This document shows, piece after piece, positions 22,696-31,011 of a stretch of DNA of 34,253 bases. The position numbers and the translations under genes are program-made. Source of the DNA: Streptomyces niphimycinicus. GTDB taxonomy: Bacteria; Actinomycetota; Actinomycetes; Streptomycetales; Streptomycetaceae. The stretch spans positions 1-34,253 of the forward strand of contig NZ_JAHLEM010000022.1 of the NCBI RefSeq assembly GCF_018883605.1. Direction: 5' to 3'. Under the pieces are notes generated by a model. It was not told the DNA's origin and searched no databases. It saw nothing but the letters and a program-made list of their open reading frames with translations. The first letter of the stretch is position 1, and the number at the start of each line of letters is the position of its first letter.

Positions 22696-23147
22696 GCATC
22701 ACCGTCAACGGCCTCGACGAACTGAAGAAGCTCGCCGGCAGCGACCTCGGCACCAGCGAGTGGATCGAGGTCACACAGGACCGCATCGACACCTTCGCCG
22801 ACGCCACCGGCGATCACCAGTGGATCCACACCGACCCGGAGCGGGCGGCCAAGGGCCCCTTCGGCGCGCCGATCGCGCACGGCTACCTCACCCTGTCCCT
22901 GTTCATCCCCCTCTTCACCGGACTGCTGGACGTACGGGGCGTGACCACCAAGGTCAACTACGGCCTGAACAAGGTGCGGTTTCCCGCACCGGTGCGGGCC
23001 GGATCCCGGCTACGGCTCACCGCCCGGCTCGCCTCGGTCGAGGACGTACCCGGCGGCGTCCAGATCACCGTCGACGGCACGATCGAGGCGGACGGCGGCA
23101 CGAAGCCCGCGGCCGTGGTGCAGAGTCTGTCCCGCTTCTACCTCTGA
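22692..23147 (+). CDS. MaoC-like (R)-specific enoyl-CoA hydratase
   Basis: 151 residues, normal for a single hot-dog MaoC domain. The catalytic dyad sits in FADATGDHQWIHTDPERA (Asp41, His46), followed by PIAHGYLTLSL, the conserved substrate-tunnel stretch. It hydrates trans-2-enoyl-CoA to the 3-hydroxyacyl-CoA, which suits the SDR gene of the operon. Start overlaps the ligase stop. Last gene of the operon; an inverted repeat follows at 23176-23217. Confidence 0.9.
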   Translation: MSITVNGLDELKKLAGSDLGTSEWIEVTQDRIDTFADATGDHQWIHTDPERAAKGPFGAPIAHGYLTLSLFIPLFTGLLDVRGVTTKVNYGLNKVRFPAPVRAGSRLRLTARLASVEDVPGGVQITVDGTIEADGGTKPAAVVQSLSRFYL

Positions 23148-23175
23148 CCTGCCGCGATCGGCAGAAGACGCGGTT

Positions 23176-23217
23176 GCCCGCGGCCACGATCCGCCCGCCC
23201 CGGTCAGGACCGCGGGC
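23176..23217. terminator. Possible bidirectional terminator
   Basis: GCCCGCGG (23176-23183) pairs with CCGCGGGC (23210-23217) across a 26-base loop in the convergent gap between the MaoC gene and the NarL-type regulator. The right arm lies inside the last codons of the regulator gene. The wide loop keeps confidence moderate. Confidence 0.4.
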
Positions 23218-23857
23218 GAGCGTCGTGGGTGAGGAGTGCGAGCTGGACACGGTTGTCCAGGTCCAGTTTGGCCAGGGCGCTGGAGAGGTGGGCCTTGACC
23301 GTGCCCAGGGACAGGTGCAGGCGGGTGCCGATGTCGGTGTTGGACAATCCCTCGGCAACCGCCTCGGCCACCTCGCGCTCCCGTTCGGTGAGCAACGCCA
23401 GTTGCTGCCGGGCGTGTTCGGCCCGGTCGTCCGGTCCGGCCGCCGCGTGCTCGATCAGGGCGCGCGCGGCGGACGGCGACAGCGCGGGCTCACCGCGAGC
23501 GGCCCGGCGTACCGCGGCGACGATGTCCTCGGGCGCGGTGTGTTTGGCGAGGAACCCGGCGGCGCCCGCGCGCATCGCCTCCACGACCAGGCGGTGTTCG
23601 TCGAAGGTGGTCAGCACGATCACCTGCGGGGCCTTCGCACCGTGGCGGGTGAGTGCGCGGGTGGCCGCGAGGCCGTCCATGACGGGCATCCGGATGTCCA
23701 TGAGGATCACATCGGGCTCGTGTTCGCCGACGGCGGCGGCTGCCCGGGCACCGTCGGCCGCCTCCGCCACGACCTCGATGTCGTCCGCCCCGCCCAGCAT
23801 CATCTTCAGCCCGGTCCGTACCAGGGGGTCGTCGTCGGCCAGCAGCACTCGGATCAT
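23204..23857 (-). CDS. NarL/LuxR-family response regulator
   Basis: 217 residues. Receiver domain with Asp8-Asp9-Asp10, phospho-acceptor Asp54 (LMDIRMPVMDG), Thr/Thr in VLTTFD and the conserved Lys (FLAKHT). C-terminal LuxR helix-turn-helix: LTEREREVAEAVAEGLSNTD, IGTRLHLSLGTVKAHLSSAL. It starts 4 bp after the kinase stop, so the two are co-transcribed. The divergent secreted-protein gene beyond the kinase is a candidate target. Confidence 0.95.
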   Translation of the reverse strand: MIRVLLADDDPLVRTGLKMMLGGADDIEVVAEAADGARAAAAVGEHEPDVILMDIRMPVMDGLAATRALTRHGAKAPQVIVLTTFDEHRLVVEAMRAGAAGFLAKHTAPEDIVAAVRRAARGEPALSPSAARALIEHAAAGPDDRAEHARQQLALLTEREREVAEAVAEGLSNTDIGTRLHLSLGTVKAHLSSALAKLDLDNRVQLALLTHDARPRS

Positions 23858-23861
23858 GGCG

Positions 23862-25070
23862 TCACCTCGCGGACCACGGTAGCCGGGCGCACAGTGTGAA
23901 GGTGCCGTCGGCGGCCGTGTGGTCGAGGGTCCCGCCGTCGAGACGGACGCGTTCGGCGAGCCCGGTCAGCCCGGCGCCGGTGCCCGGGATCGCCTCGTCG
24001 GTGCCGGGAGCGGCGGGCAGTTCGTTGCGGACCTCCACGGTGAGGCCGCGGCCCGGGCCACCGGTCAGGCACACGCTGACCGGTGCGCCGGGCGCGTGCT
24101 TGCGGGCGTTGGTCAGACCTTCCTGGGCCACGCGGTAGACGGTGCGGTGCAGTTGCCACCGCAGCTCGTGGACGGCGTCGGCGGTCAGCTCGGGGCGGAA
24201 GTCCACCGGCTGCCCCGTGGCGCGGGCGTCCGCGATGAGAGAGCCGATGTCCTCGATCCGTGGCAGCAGCGAGACCGGCTCACCACCGTCCTCCGCGCGC
24301 AGCAGGTGCAGCACCTCATGCAGTTCCTCCACGGCCTCGTGCGCGTTCGACCGGATCACCTCGGCGCTCTCGGCGACCTCCACGCTGTCGAGCGCGGGTC
24401 CGGCACCGGCCTGCGCCTGCCGGGTGCGGTAGGCCAGCGCGCCCGCGTGCACCGAGAGCAGGGAGATGCGGTGTGCCAGCACATCGTGCATCTCACGTGC
24501 GATGGCCTGGCGTTCGCCGCGGCGGGCGTCGGCGAGCCGGCGTTCGTGTTCGGCCCGGGCCCGCTCGGCGTCCGCACGCAGCCGCTGGAGGAGCAGCCGC
24601 CGGGAGCGCAGGGCATAGCCCCAGGCGAAGGTGGTCAGGAGGTAGGCCAGGCAGAAGACGGCATCGGTCAACAGGTCCGCACCCCGCCCGTACAGCAGCA
24701 GGCCGGAGGGCACCATGCACACCACGTACGCACCGAGCGTCAGCAGTGCCTGCCGCCAGCGGAGACGGAGTGCGAAGTTGGTGACGATCACCGCGCCCGC
24801 GGGCAGCGCGCTGGTCGCCAGCGCCACCGCGGGCAGCCCGATCAGGCCCACGGCGAGCGGGAAACGGCGCCGCCACCACAGCGCGAGGCAGGCCACGAGC
24901 CCCAGCAGCGGGTCCAGTTCCGCCGCCCGGTCCGACAGCTCGCCCTGTTCCTTCACCACGCCGAGGACGACCATGCCGAGGAAGACGGCCGCGCAGAAGA
25001 GCACCGCGTCCACCGCCCAGTCGCGCCAGGTGCGGCCTGCCGGGAGGGCGAGGTCGAGGCCGTTGGTCAT
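23862..25070 (-). CDS. NarL-type sensor histidine kinase (HisKA_3)
   Basis: 402 residues from ATG 25070; an ATG at 25103 in the same frame is an alternative, and neither has a strong ribosome site. Four to five membrane helices (about 20-155), no large external domain, then a cytoplasmic helix and the phosphorylation box AREMHDVLAHRISLLSVHAG (His195). The ATPase domain has EVRNELP and GTGAGLTGLAERVRLDGG. Kinases of this build often sense membrane-embedded signals or cell-wall drugs; the signal here is unknown. Confidence 0.93.
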   Translation of the reverse strand: MTNGLDLALPAGRTWRDWAVDAVLFCAAVFLGMVVLGVVKEQGELSDRAAELDPLLGLVACLALWWRRRFPLAVGLIGLPAVALATSALPAGAVIVTNFALRLRWRQALLTLGAYVVCMVPSGLLLYGRGADLLTDAVFCLAYLLTTFAWGYALRSRRLLLQRLRADAERARAEHERRLADARRGERQAIAREMHDVLAHRISLLSVHAGALAYRTRQAQAGAGPALDSVEVAESAEVIRSNAHEAVEELHEVLHLLRAEDGGEPVSLLPRIEDIGSLIADARATGQPVDFRPELTADAVHELRWQLHRTVYRVAQEGLTNARKHAPGAPVSVCLTGGPGRGLTVEVRNELPAAPGTDEAIPGTGAGLTGLAERVRLDGGTLDHTAADGTFTLCARLPWSAR

Positions 25071-25105
25071 GAGGTGAGGGTATGCGGGCCGCGAGGGCGG
25101 CACAT

Positions 25106-25201
25106 CGGCCTATCGGCCAGACCGCCTTGGCCACTTGGCACAGGCAGGTGGCGCCGACCGTCGCTTCGGTGCCGGGGCCGTGGTCCGATACGGCCTATCG
25201 G
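25106..25201. promoter_or_regulatory. Direct repeat CGGCCTATCGG in a divergent gap
   Basis: CGGCCTATCGG occurs at 25106-25116 and again at 25191-25201 between the kinase gene and the secreted GH-like gene. The first copy is embedded in a double ATCGGCC repeat. An identical 11-mer twice in 263 bp suggests binding sites, possibly for the NarL-type regulator. Confidence 0.4.
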
Positions 25202-25333
25202 GTCGTTCCTTCGGCAATGGCGGCAGGTCTTTCGTCCCAGCGCCTTCTCCCTCTTTGCAGACCATCGGCGAATGGTGCCGATTCCGGTGACCCCGGCAGG
25301 CTGCTGCCATTCGATGAGACGGGAGAGAACGAG

Positions 25334-26491
25334 ATGGGTGCAGCCCAGATCAGCAGGGCGCGGTTGCTGCGGCTCGCGGGGGCGGCCGCAGTCGGTGCGG
25401 CGCTTCCCGCGGGGTACGCCGCCGCGGCGGAGTGGCAGAACAGAACACCCGCCTCGGCGGATCGGGGGCGGCCGGGGGACGCAAGGCCGGGCGGCGTGCG
25501 CTATCGCGGGGTCGTCTATGAAGTAGGGCAGGGCGAGACACCGGCGACGGGATGGAGCGCGGCTCGTACCCGGGCCGATCTGCGGTCGATCCGCCGCGAG
25601 CTGCACGCCGACACGGTGAAAATCACCGGCGATGGCCTCGAACGTCTCACGCGCACGGCGGCCGAGGCGGCCGAGAACGGTCTGCACGTCTGGCTGGAGC
25701 CGACCCTGGGCGATGTGCCCGCCCAGGACATCCTCGACCACCTCGCGGAGACCGGACGGTTCGCGGAACGACTGCGCGGGCAGGGCGTGCGGGTGCATCT
25801 GAACGTCGGCTGTGAATTCATGCTGTTCGTTCCCGGAATCGTGCCCGGCGCCACCGCGGTCGAACGGATCGACAACTTGGTCAAGGGCAACTACGACCCG
25901 GTGAAAACGGCCGAGCGACTGCGCAGCTTCACCTCACGGGCCGCCGCCGTCGGCCGCTCGGTCTTCCACGGACCCCTGTCGTATGGAGCCGCGCAGGACG
26001 AGGACGTGGACTGGGACTTGTTCGACCTGGTGTGCATCGACTACTACGGCTGGTACCCGAACCCCTCCGGGCACGTCCGGGAGCTGCGCACGTATCAGCG
26101 TCATGGCAAGCCGCTCGCGATCACCGAGTTCGGCTCCTGCACCTTCGAGGGCGCACCGCGCATGGGCGGCATGGCCTGGGACGTCGTTGATTACACCACA
26201 ACGCCACCGCAGGTGAAGAAGGGACTGGTACGCAGCGAGCACACCCAGGCCGGCTACCTCACCGACGTGTTCGGCGTGTTCGAGTCGATGAACCTCTACG
26301 CGGCCATGGCCTATACCTTCCTCACGCCCGACGCCCCACACCGCCGCGAGCCGCGACTCGACCTGGACATGGCCGGCTACAGCCTGGTGAAAGTGATCCG
26401 GGACCGCCCGGCGGATCCGAACTCTCCCTGGCACTGGGAGCCCAAGGAATCCTTCGCAGCCCTGGCCGACGCGTACGCCCGCGACCGATGA
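25334..26491 (+). CDS. Secreted GH-A-like protein ('abortive infection protein'-like family)
   Basis: 385 residues from ATG 25334 with GGGAGAG upstream; the frame runs further 5' but without homology. An Arg-rich start and Ala-rich core (about 8-32, ending GYAAAAEW) look like a Sec- or Tat-type signal. The rest reads as a TIM-barrel glycoside hydrolase of clan GH-A: strand VKITGDGL, HLNVGCEF (Glu161, acid/base position), FDLVCIDYYGWYPN, KPLAITEFGSCTFEG (Glu265, nucleophile position), and LDLDMAGYSLVKV near the end. Streptomyces homologues are often labelled 'abortive infection protein', but nothing here supports phage defence. Substrate unknown. Confidence 0.72.
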   Translation: MGAAQISRARLLRLAGAAAVGAALPAGYAAAAEWQNRTPASADRGRPGDARPGGVRYRGVVYEVGQGETPATGWSAARTRADLRSIRRELHADTVKITGDGLERLTRTAAEAAENGLHVWLEPTLGDVPAQDILDHLAETGRFAERLRGQGVRVHLNVGCEFMLFVPGIVPGATAVERIDNLVKGNYDPVKTAERLRSFTSRAAAVGRSVFHGPLSYGAAQDEDVDWDLFDLVCIDYYGWYPNPSGHVRELRTYQRHGKPLAITEFGSCTFEGAPRMGGMAWDVVDYTTTPPQVKKGLVRSEHTQAGYLTDVFGVFESMNLYAAMAYTFLTPDAPHRREPRLDLDMAGYSLVKVIRDRPADPNSPWHWEPKESFAALADAYARDR

Positions 26492-26595
26492 CATCTCCGC
26501 CGCCCAGCCAAAGCCAACCGCCCGCTCATCAGCGGCAATTGACACAGCGGTAGGCTGCGGCGGCGGTTCGTCTCAGTTGAGCTTGGGAGTAGTCG

Positions 26596-27555
26596 ATGAA
26601 GGCTTTCCGGTACGTGGCGAAGGGTGCCCCGCTACGGGGTGCCGAACTGCCGGACCCGGTAGCCGGTCCGGGCTGGGTGGTGGTGGACGTCGAGGCAGCC
26701 GGGCTGTGCCACTCCGACATCCATGTGATCGACGGCATGATCGAGCCCATCGTCCGACCGCCCTTCACACTCGGCCACGAGGTCGCGGGCACCGTCTCCG
26801 CCCTCGGCGAGGGGGTGGAGGGCTATGCGACAGGCGACCGCGTGGCCGTCGCGATCATCGCGCACCCGAAGGTACAGGCGTCCTACGCGCCGGGCATCGG
26901 CCTCGACGGCGGCTATGCCGAACGCCTGGTGGCCCATGCCTCCACACTCGTCCCCCTGCCCGACAACGTCTCCACGGTCCATGCGGCCGTCGCCACGGAC
27001 TCGGTCGTCACCGCCTACCACGCGGTCCGCACCGAGGCTCGGGCCAGACCGGGCGAGGTGATCGCTGTCGTCGGCCTGGGCGGCCTCGGCCTCAATGGAG
27101 TCCGTACGGGAGTGATCGCGGGGGCCACGGTCTACGGCGTGGACATCAACCCGGACACCTTCGAGGCGGCCCGCGCGGCGGGCGCCCGCGAGTGCTTCAC
27201 CGACGTCACCGCGCTGGCGGACCTGCGGCCCGACGCCATCATCGACTTCGCGGGCGTGGGCTCCACCACGTCCGACGCGATCGATGCCGTACGCCGCCTG
27301 GGCCGCGTGGTCGTCGTCGGCCTCGGCACCAGGACCACGACCTTCTCCAACGGCAGCCTCGTCCACAAGAGCGTGGAACTCCGCGGCTCCTACGGCGCCG
27401 GCAAGGACGAATACCGCCAGGTGCTCGGCTTCATCGCGGAGGGCCGGATCACCCCGATCGTGGAAGAGATCCCCTTCGCCGACCTCAACGAGGGCCTGGA
27501 CCGGCTCCGCAAGGGCGAGGTCCGGGGCCGCCTGGTCACCCGCCCCGGAGGCTGA
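26596..27555 (+). CDS. Zinc-type alcohol dehydrogenase lacking the structural-zinc lobe
   Basis: 319 residues; GGGAG is upstream of the ATG. The catalytic domain has GLCHSD (Cys38), GHEVAG (His61, Glu62) and the GDRV turn (80-83). The Rossmann part has AVVGLGGLGLNGV and YGVDINPD. Typical relatives are about 340 residues and carry four cysteines binding a structural zinc; here RVAVAIIAHPKVQASYAPGI leads straight to GLDGGYAE with no Cys, about 20 residues shorter. The catalytic zinc site appears intact. Likely an active NAD(P)-dependent dehydrogenase of unknown substrate. It converges on the ABC gene, with two hairpins between. Confidence 0.85.
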   Translation: MKAFRYVAKGAPLRGAELPDPVAGPGWVVVDVEAAGLCHSDIHVIDGMIEPIVRPPFTLGHEVAGTVSALGEGVEGYATGDRVAVAIIAHPKVQASYAPGIGLDGGYAERLVAHASTLVPLPDNVSTVHAAVATDSVVTAYHAVRTEARARPGEVIAVVGLGGLGLNGVRTGVIAGATVYGVDINPDTFEAARAAGARECFTDVTALADLRPDAIIDFAGVGSTTSDAIDAVRRLGRVVVVGLGTRTTTFSNGSLVHKSVELRGSYGAGKDEYRQVLGFIAEGRITPIVEEIPFADLNEGLDRLRKGEVRGRLVTRPGG

Positions 27556-27591
27556 CCCGAACTGACCGCGTGCGGCTGCGCGCGGCCACCG

Positions 27592-27623
27592 CGGACCGGA
27601 GCCTTCCGGCGCGGGCCGGTCCG
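27592..27623 (+). terminator. Hairpin after the dehydrogenase gene
   Basis: CGGACCGG (27592-27599) pairs with CCGGTCCG (27616-27623), 37 bp past the dehydrogenase stop. Confidence 0.6.
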
Positions 27624-27638
27624 TGGCAGAGGCCCGCG

Positions 27639-27671
27639 CCCCGGCGCGCCGTGTACGCCGGCGCGCCGGGG
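27639..27671. terminator. Strong bidirectional hairpin terminator
   Basis: A perfect 13-bp stem (27639-27651 with 27659-27671) closes a 7-base loop, 11 bp from the end of the minus-strand ABC gene. It would serve both convergent genes. Confidence 0.85.
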
Positions 27672-27681
27672 ATTCCTCAGC

Positions 27682-29571
27682 TCATCGGTCCTTGGCCAGG
27701 GCGACGAGCTCGGCGAACAGGCCCCCCGCGTCGGCCAGTTCCTCGTAACCGCCCTGCTCGATCACGCGTCCCTCACGCATGACCAGGATGCGGTCGGCTA
27801 GGCGGGTGTTCTCGAGCTGGTGCGTGACGACGATGGTCATGCGCTCGGCGGCGATGCGCTTGATCTCCAGGAAGATCTGGTGCTCGCCTCGCGGATCCAT
27901 CTGTGAGGTGGGTTCGTCCAGGATGAGCAGCGGTGTGCGCCGGTACAGGGCGCGGCCGCACACCAGCCGTTGCCACTGGCCGCCGGACAGCTCGGCGCCG
28001 CCGAAGAGTTCACGTGCCAGGAGGGTGTCGAGCTGCCGGGGAAGTTTCTCGACCGCCTCGCGCATACCGACGGCGTCGACGGCCTGCCACACGGGTGCGT
28101 CGTCGAAGGTTTTCGGCTGTCCCAGGGTGATGTTCTCGCGGGCGCGCAGGGGCCAGCAGGCGAAGTTCTGCGGGACCAGGGCGGTGCGCTTCCACACCGC
28201 GTCGGGGTCCGCCTGGGCCAGGTCGGTGCCGTCCCACAGGACGCGGCCCTTGTCGGCGAGCAGGATGCCGGTGATGAGCTTGGCCAGGGTGGACTTTCCC
28301 GAACCGTTCTCCCCCACGATGGCCAGGATCTCGCCGCGGCGCAGGGTGAGCGAGACGCCGTCGACGGCGGGCTCCTCCTTGCCGGGGTACTGGTAGACCA
28401 CCTCGTCGAGCCTGATCTCGTCGACGCGCTCCGGGATCGTCAACTCGCCGCGCTGCGGGGCGCGTTCGGCGGCCATGTCGAGGAAGGACCGCATATCGGC
28501 GAGGTACAGGGAGGTGTGGAACATCGCCGCGCCGTGGATCACGAACTGCGAGAGGGCGGCCAGTGTGGTCTGGACGGCGACCACCGCGGTGGCCGCGACC
28601 GGAAGGGCGACCCGGCCGGTGGTGGCCAGCCACGCGAGGGTGGCCCAGGTGCACAGCAGGAAGAACCCGCCCAGGGTGCTGGTCGCCAGGGCGATGCGCA
28701 GCATGCGGGGAGCGGCGGTGAGGACGCGCTGGTCGATGCGGTCGGACAGGGCGCGGTACCAATAGAGGAGGTAGCCGGTCATCCCGTTGGCGCGGACCTC
28801 GTCGCCGTAGCGGGAGTAGGTGGCCCACCAGCGCATCATGGAGCGCACATTGCGGTCGCCGACGTTGAGGTAGTGGGTCTCGTAGTCGACGCGCGCGGAC
28901 AGCACGGCGCCGGCGCCGGCCGGGAGCACCGCGAGCAGGAGCAGCGGGAGCATCAGCCAGTGGAGCGCGGTGATGACTCCACTCGCGGCGATCATACGGA
29001 CCAGGGCGGCCATCAACCGCTGGGCGTCCTGCACCATCATCCGGGTGCGGGTGACGCCGACCTCGGCGGCCTCGTGCCGGTCGGCGAATCCGTCCTCGCC
29101 GTACGCGGAGGCTTCGACGCGGCATACGGCGGAGACCAGCGCGACGTCCGCTTCGGTCATCAGCAGGGGGGTGATGCGCCCGTCGGCATAGAAGGACAGG
29201 GCGCCGCTGATCCGGCCAAGGCCCGCGGCGGCGGTCACGACGATCAGGGCGGGCACGGCGGCGTGCAGGCGTTCGGACACGGTGCCGGTGCCGAGGATAT
29301 GGGTCATGGCCCGCGCGGTGAAGGTGAGGACGATGGCGGCCGCGGCACCGGTGAGGAGCTGGCAGACGAGCAGGAGCACGACGCCGGGTTTGTCGACGGC
29401 CCAGGCCATCCGCGCGGTGTGCCCGAGCACGGCGGGCAGGCGCCTGCACATCGCCCGGAAATTGGCCTCGGCCAGCGGGTTCTTGCCGTACTGGCCTTCG
29501 AAGGTGATGGTGGCCGGGGGTGGAGGGGGCGGCGTCTTCGTATGTGCGGTCGAGGCGTCGGTCATCGTCAC
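27682..29571 (-). CDS. ABC exporter, fused membrane and ATPase domains
   Basis: 629 residues from GTG 29571, chosen because AGGAGG sits seven bases upstream; ATG 29577 and 29565 are alternatives. After a Pro-rich N-terminal tail come about six membrane helices (from about 55 to 335). The ATPase domain shows GENGSGKST (Walker A), VPQNF (Q loop), LSGGQWQR (signature), LLILDEPT (Walker B) and VTHQ (H loop). Such half-transporters dimerise and export lipids, peptides or drugs; no peptidase domain is present. Preceded on the same strand by an APH-like kinase gene about 258 bp upstream. No precursor-peptide gene was found between them. Substrate unknown. Confidence 0.9.
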   Translation of the reverse strand: MTMTDASTAHTKTPPPPPPATITFEGQYGKNPLAEANFRAMCRRLPAVLGHTARMAWAVDKPGVVLLLVCQLLTGAAAAIVLTFTARAMTHILGTGTVSERLHAAVPALIVVTAAAGLGRISGALSFYADGRITPLLMTEADVALVSAVCRVEASAYGEDGFADRHEAAEVGVTRTRMMVQDAQRLMAALVRMIAASGVITALHWLMLPLLLLAVLPAGAGAVLSARVDYETHYLNVGDRNVRSMMRWWATYSRYGDEVRANGMTGYLLYWYRALSDRIDQRVLTAAPRMLRIALATSTLGGFFLLCTWATLAWLATTGRVALPVAATAVVAVQTTLAALSQFVIHGAAMFHTSLYLADMRSFLDMAAERAPQRGELTIPERVDEIRLDEVVYQYPGKEEPAVDGVSLTLRRGEILAIVGENGSGKSTLAKLITGILLADKGRVLWDGTDLAQADPDAVWKRTALVPQNFACWPLRARENITLGQPKTFDDAPVWQAVDAVGMREAVEKLPRQLDTLLARELFGGAELSGGQWQRLVCGRALYRRTPLLILDEPTSQMDPRGEHQIFLEIKRIAAERMTIVVTHQLENTRLADRILVMREGRVIEQGGYEELADAGGLFAELVALAKDR

Positions 29572-29641
29572 CTGCATCCCTCCTGGGGGTGGGTGCCGCG
29601 CCTGGATGGCTCGGCAGTGCACGGCATAACGACGCGGAGAG

Positions 29642-29663
29642 GGAATCGAACGCACTCGATTCC
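29642..29663. repeat. 8-bp inverted repeat in the ABC gene leader
   Basis: GGAATCGA (29642-29649) and TCGATTCC (29656-29663) are perfectly complementary around a 6-base centre, about 70-90 bp upstream of the ABC start. The rest of the 257-bp gap (29572-29828) shows no gene. It could be an operator or leader hairpin. Confidence 0.6.
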
Positions 29664-29828
29664 GGACGTGCTGGAGCCCTTGAGCCGCAAGGGCCGCGAG
29701 CGTGCGGTCGCCGTGCCGGCGCCGCCGTGCGGTACCGATGGTTGGCCGAAACGCCGATCTCCGAGACGCATGTGACGTACGAGGTTTCGGCGCTTCCACC
29801 GGACCCGGCCAGGGGTGTCGGCCGGGCT

Positions 29829-30857
29829 CTACGGTCGCTTTGCCGGGACCGGCCGGAGTGCCGGCCAGCGAGTGAGCATGTGTTGGCGCATACCGGTGGT
29901 GAGGCGGCTGACGCCGCTGAGAGAGGTGTGGTCGGCGGTCAGCTTGCTGACGACACCGAGCCGGTGGACGAGCCGTTGCCGGGCTGTCGCCGTGCCCCAC
30001 GTCCAGTCCCGCTGCGGAATCCGGGCCAGATGGTCATCGCTTTCCCGGTCTGCCCGCTTGACCAGCGCGTCGCCGCGGAGCAGCCAGCCGGTACACGCGT
30101 CGGCAAGGCCGTCCTGGATCTGGGCACCGGTCGCGGTGTGCCACGCCGTGCGGTAGGCGCGCTCCGCCCGTTCCAGCAGTGGCTCGGCGGCCGAAGTGAC
30201 ACACCAGCAGGTCGGGAAGCCGATACGGAGATAGGCCAGCTCCATCAGACCGCTGCCCAGTGATGCCTGCTCGAAGTCGATGAATCTGATCCCCGTGGCG
30301 GTGTGGAGGTCGTTCCCGGGGCAGGGATCCCCGTGGAGAAGGGCATGGCCGGGTGCCTGGTCGAGTCGGTTCACGAGGTCATCGAGTTCGTCGGAAACAC
30401 CGGGCGTAACGGGTACTTGGAGCGCCACGGCCAGCCCGAGGAAGGAGTCGATGTCGGCCCGGTTCGGGCCCTGCCAGCGCGGAAGTCTTCCGGCGTCCTC
30501 CGGGCGGGCGGTGGCATGCAGCCGTGCCAGTGCCTCCGCGTAGTCGACGATCCAGTCGGGGGCCGGGCGCTGGTGATCCAGATGCTCCAGCACCAGCACC
30601 CGCTCGCCGGAATCGGTGGCAAGCAGCGCGGGCACGATGGGCGTCGCGGCTCGGGCGGCGAGCCGCAGGGCGGCCACCTCGCGGGCGTAGCGCTCGTCGG
30701 CGTCGGGCCCGTCGACGATCTGCTTCACCACCGCCGATGTCTCCGGCAACTCAACGCGCCACACACGCGAACGCGGGCTGCTGCCCAGCCTGTGAGCGCT
30801 CCTGGGTGATCCCAGCTCGGCCCGCAACTCGTCCCCGAACGCCAGTCGTGAACACAT
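29829..30857 (-). CDS. Aminoglycoside-phosphotransferase-fold (APH/choline kinase) protein
   Basis: 342 residues from ATG 30857 with GGAAGGA upstream. Kinase-like order: VVKQIVDGP (ATP Lys), a helix with ERYAREVAALR (Glu), VLVLEHLD hinge, ALLHGDPCPGNDLH (catalytic loop H-G-D-x-x-x-x-N) and IRFIDFEQASLGSG (metal Asp in D-F-E). The C-terminal third is helical and basic. The fold phosphorylates small molecules, including antibiotics, sugars and choline; sequence does not tell which. Followed on the same strand by the ABC exporter, which could hint at a resistance or export pair (inference). Confidence 0.85.
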   Translation of the reverse strand: MCSRLAFGDELRAELGSPRSAHRLGSSPRSRVWRVELPETSAVVKQIVDGPDADERYAREVAALRLAARAATPIVPALLATDSGERVLVLEHLDHQRPAPDWIVDYAEALARLHATARPEDAGRLPRWQGPNRADIDSFLGLAVALQVPVTPGVSDELDDLVNRLDQAPGHALLHGDPCPGNDLHTATGIRFIDFEQASLGSGLMELAYLRIGFPTCWCVTSAAEPLLERAERAYRTAWHTATGAQIQDGLADACTGWLLRGDALVKRADRESDDHLARIPQRDWTWGTATARQRLVHRLGVVSKLTADHTSLSGVSRLTTGMRQHMLTRWPALRPVPAKRP

Positions 30858-30903
30858 GGGCCGATCCTTCCACACGGCCGAAACCTGCGTGTGGCTACGG
30901 GGA

Positions 30904-30980
30904 GCAAGTGGCCGTCCTGCTTCAAGTCGCCATGTGGAGCAGGCGGCCTGAGACGAGGAACGCGACGAGCGCGGCCACTT
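30904..30980. repeat. Nested inverted repeats between the glycosidase and APH genes
   Basis: GCAAGTGGCCG (30904-30914) is the exact complement of CGGCCACTTGC (30970-30980), 55 bp apart. Inside, CCTGCT (30916-30921) pairs with AGCAGG (30938-30943). The element fills much of the 154-bp gap after the GH29 stop and before the APH start. It may terminate the glycosidase operon or regulate the APH gene. Confidence 0.65.
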
Positions 30981-31011
30981 GCCCGGGAAGCGATGGGTCA
31001 GACCCCTCCCC

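Noticed and set aside
25334..26491. Phage-defence (abortive infection) gene.
   Set aside because: The label comes from old annotations of homologues; the protein has a secretion signal and hydrolase-like barrel motifs, and there are no defence genes around it.
26537..26553. Perfect TTGACA with TAGGCT nearby, upstream of the dehydrogenase gene.
   Set aside because: Spacing between the hexamers is only 5 bases, so they cannot be one promoter, and no other good -10 lies at 16-18 bp.
29636..29665. Minus-strand sequence resembling a tRNA T-loop (GTTCGATTC).
   Set aside because: The adjoining bases do not form a T-stem and no acceptor or anticodon arm is present; it is part of an inverted repeat.
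29572..29828. Possible RiPP precursor gene before the ABC exporter.
   Set aside because: No short frame with a leader/core pattern, no ribosome site and no modification enzyme nearby; the exporter lacks a peptidase domain.
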